NCBI GenBank assembly: GCA_046727855.1 | Contig: JBKPDL010000186.1 | Coordinates: forward strand, 1-31,643 | Source of the DNA: DASPWV01 sp046727855 | Lineage (GTDB): Bacteria > Acidobacteriota > Vicinamibacteria > Vicinamibacterales > UBA2999 | Direction: 5' to 3' | Length of the DNA: 31,643 nt | Shown here: piece by piece, positions 30,409 through 31,643 of the stretch | Layout: the number at the start of each line of letters is the position of its first letter | How positions within the stretch are numbered: position 1 is the first letter of the stretch | Translations under genes and position numbers: made by a program | Notes under the pieces: generated by a model | Databases searched by the model: none | Told to the model about the DNA's origin: nothing | What the model saw: only the letters and a program-made list of their open reading frames with translations

Positions 30409-30428
30409 GGCCGGCCTTTAGGCCGGCC
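30409..30428. repeat. Hairpin GGCCGGCC-TTTA-GGCCGGCC before sufB
   Basis: A perfect, very stable eight-base GC stem with a TTTA loop ends 12 bases before the sufB ATG, just ahead of its GGGA ribosome site. It could reduce read-through or translation of sufB, or be an inserted intergenic repeat family member. Confidence 0.6.
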
Positions 30429-30440
30429 AAATTGGGAATC

Positions 30441-31643
30441 ATGAGCACATCAACTGAAGTCATCGAACAACTGGCGAACACCGAATACAAGTACGGGTTC
30501 ATTACCGACATCGAGCAGGACATCGCGCCCAAAGGCTTGAACGAAGACATCGTTCGCCTGATTTCGCGCAAAAAGCAAGAGCCGGAGTGGCTGCTCGAGT
30601 GGCGGCTGAAAGCCTATCGCGTGTGGCTGAAGATGAAGGAACCGACGTGGCAGAACGTGAAGTACGACCCGATCGATTACCAGGACATCAGCTACTACGC
30701 GGCGCCGAAACCGAAGAAGACGCTCAGCAGCATGGACGAGGTCGATCCCGAAGTTCGTGCGACGTTCGACAAATTGGGCATCCCGCTCATCGAGCAGCAG
30801 ATGCTCGCAGGTGTGGCGGTCGATGCGGTGTTCGACTCGGTGTCGGTTGCGACCACGTTCCGCGAGAAACTCGCCAAGCTGGGAATCATCTTCTGCTCGT
30901 TCTCCGAAGCGGTGCGCGAGCATCCTGAGCTGGTGAAGCAGTATCTCGGCTCGGTGGTGCCGCATACCGACAACTTCTTTGCCTCGCTCAACTCCGCGGT
31001 GTTCAGCGACGGCAGCTTCGTGTACGTGCCCAAGGGTGTTCGCTGCCCGATGGAGCTGTCCACGTACTTCCGCATCAACGCAAAAGAGACCGGGCAGTTC
31101 GAGCGCACGTTGATCATTTGCGACGAAGGCGCGACGGTGAGCTATCTCGAGGGGTGCACTGCGCCGAAGCGCGACGAAAACCAGCTGCACGCGGCGGTTG
31201 TGGAGCTGGTGGCGCTCGAGAATGCGACGATCAAGTACTCGACAGTGCAGAACTGGTATCCCGGCGACAAGCAGGGCAAGGGCGGCATCTACAACTTCGT
31301 TACCAAGCGCGGGCTATGCAAGGGACGCCGCTCGAAGATCACCTGGACGCAGGTCGAAACCGGCTCCGCGATCACGTGGAAGTATCCCAGCTGCATCCTG
31401 CAGGGTGACGACTCCGTCGGTGAGTTCTACTCGGTAGCCGTGACCAACAACTATCAGCAGGCGGACACGGGCACCAAGATGATCCACCTCGGGAAGAACA
31501 CCCGCAGCACGATCGTGTCGAAAGGCATCTCCGCCGGGCACGGTCAGAACACGTATCGCGGTGCGGTGAAGATCGGCAAGAACGCTGGGCACGCGCGCAA
31601 CTACTCACAGTGCGACTCGCTCCTGATCGGCGATCGCTGCGGC
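30441..31643 (+). CDS. sufB: Fe-S cluster assembly protein SufB (3' end cut by window)
   Basis: SufB is the scaffold subunit of the SufBCD complex that builds Fe-S clusters. The visible 401 residues start at ATG 30441 and run to the window edge without a stop; full SufB is about 470-490 residues. Diagnostic segments include EWLLEWRLKAYRVWLKM, SDGSFVYVPKGVRCPMELST, CDEGATVSYLEGCTAP, GKNTRSTIVSKGISAGHGQN and RNYSQCDSLLIGDRCG, which includes the region of the conserved cluster or persulfide Cys. Its position after Rrf2, IscS, an IscU homologue and an A-type carrier makes this a mixed ISC/SUF operon; sufC and sufD are expected beyond the edge. Confidence 0.95.
   Translation, partial: MSTSTEVIEQLANTEYKYGFITDIEQDIAPKGLNEDIVRLISRKKQEPEWLLEWRLKAYRVWLKMKEPTWQNVKYDPIDYQDISYYAAPKPKKTLSSMDEVDPEVRATFDKLGIPLIEQQMLAGVAVDAVFDSVSVATTFREKLAKLGIIFCSFSEAVREHPELVKQYLGSVVPHTDNFFASLNSAVFSDGSFVYVPKGVRCPMELSTYFRINAKETGQFERTLIICDEGATVSYLEGCTAPKRDENQLHAAVVELVALENATIKYSTVQNWYPGDKQGKGGIYNFVTKRGLCKGRRSKITWTQVETGSAITWKYPSCILQGDDSVGEFYSVAVTNNYQQADTGTKMIHLGKNTRSTIVSKGISAGHGQNTYRGAVKIGKNAGHARNYSQCDSLLIGDRCG

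Overview
This is a GC-rich, densely coded bacterial chromosome segment with about 33 protein genes and no intergenic gap longer than about 220 bases. I see no rRNA, tRNA, CRISPR array, transposase or phage gene. The gene set includes FabI, UbiE/MenG, QueC/QueD, a DUF4097 lipoprotein, a SUMF1-domain protein, a bacterial deoxyhypusine-synthase homologue and a mixed ISC/SUF cluster. Together with the codon style this suggests an environmental Gram-negative bacterium, most likely Acidobacteriota (Vicinamibacteria-like). That placement is an inference from gene content, not a computed phylogeny. Several genes have a -10 box only 5-15 bases before the start codon, so short-leader or leaderless mRNAs look common.

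Bases 1-6.8 kb: the end of a Zn-ribbon protein with an RG/GH-rich tail, then fabI. On the minus strand follow a flavin reductase, a large membrane c-di-GMP protein (HD-GYP, GAF, GGDEF), a sigma-54 activator with a winged-helix-like N-terminus in place of a receiver, and a small membrane PH-like protein. 6.8-13.5 kb: a deoxyhypusine-synthase-like enzyme, a DUF5615 PIN-like protein, a ROK-fold protein without its kinase residues coupled to NagA, a repeat lipoprotein, and divergent queC / queD-gph.

13.5-18.5 kb is a probable metal-homeostasis locus. An outer-membrane-type protein, a convergent DtxR/MntR-like repressor and a divergent operon (Tat-exported two-domain multicopper oxidase, ZIP transporter with an extra extracytoplasmic domain, cupredoxin, ubiE) are tied together by two copies of one 16-bp palindrome, TTTTGA-N4-TCAAAA, placed on the two outward promoters.

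18.5-24.9 kb: an unknown small protein, a CaiB/BaiF CoA-transferase, homoserine dehydrogenase with an aminotransferase, a SUMF1-domain protein, a SIMPL-domain protein and an AlkA-like glycosylase. Between the CoA-transferase and homoserine dehydrogenase lies the most striking small gene. It is a 77-residue glutaredoxin-like frame (20226-20459) with an in-frame TGA exactly where the first Cys of CxxC should be, followed at SECIS distance by a two-part stem-loop. It is a strong selenoprotein candidate.

24.9-31.6 kb holds two sulfur-mobilising modules in tandem. The first is CysM, a JAMM protease (Mec), and one polypeptide fusing a CysO/ThiS-like ubiquitin fold (with internal Gly-Gly), a MoeZ/ThiF E1-like domain and a rhodanese. 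This is a protein-thiocarboxylate cysteine pathway in which the carrier would need to be cut free or act in cis. The second is an Rrf2 regulator, IscS, an IscU homologue that has lost two of its three cluster cysteines, an A-type carrier and SufB (cut by the window edge). Stable palindromic hairpins sit between the A-type carrier and sufB.
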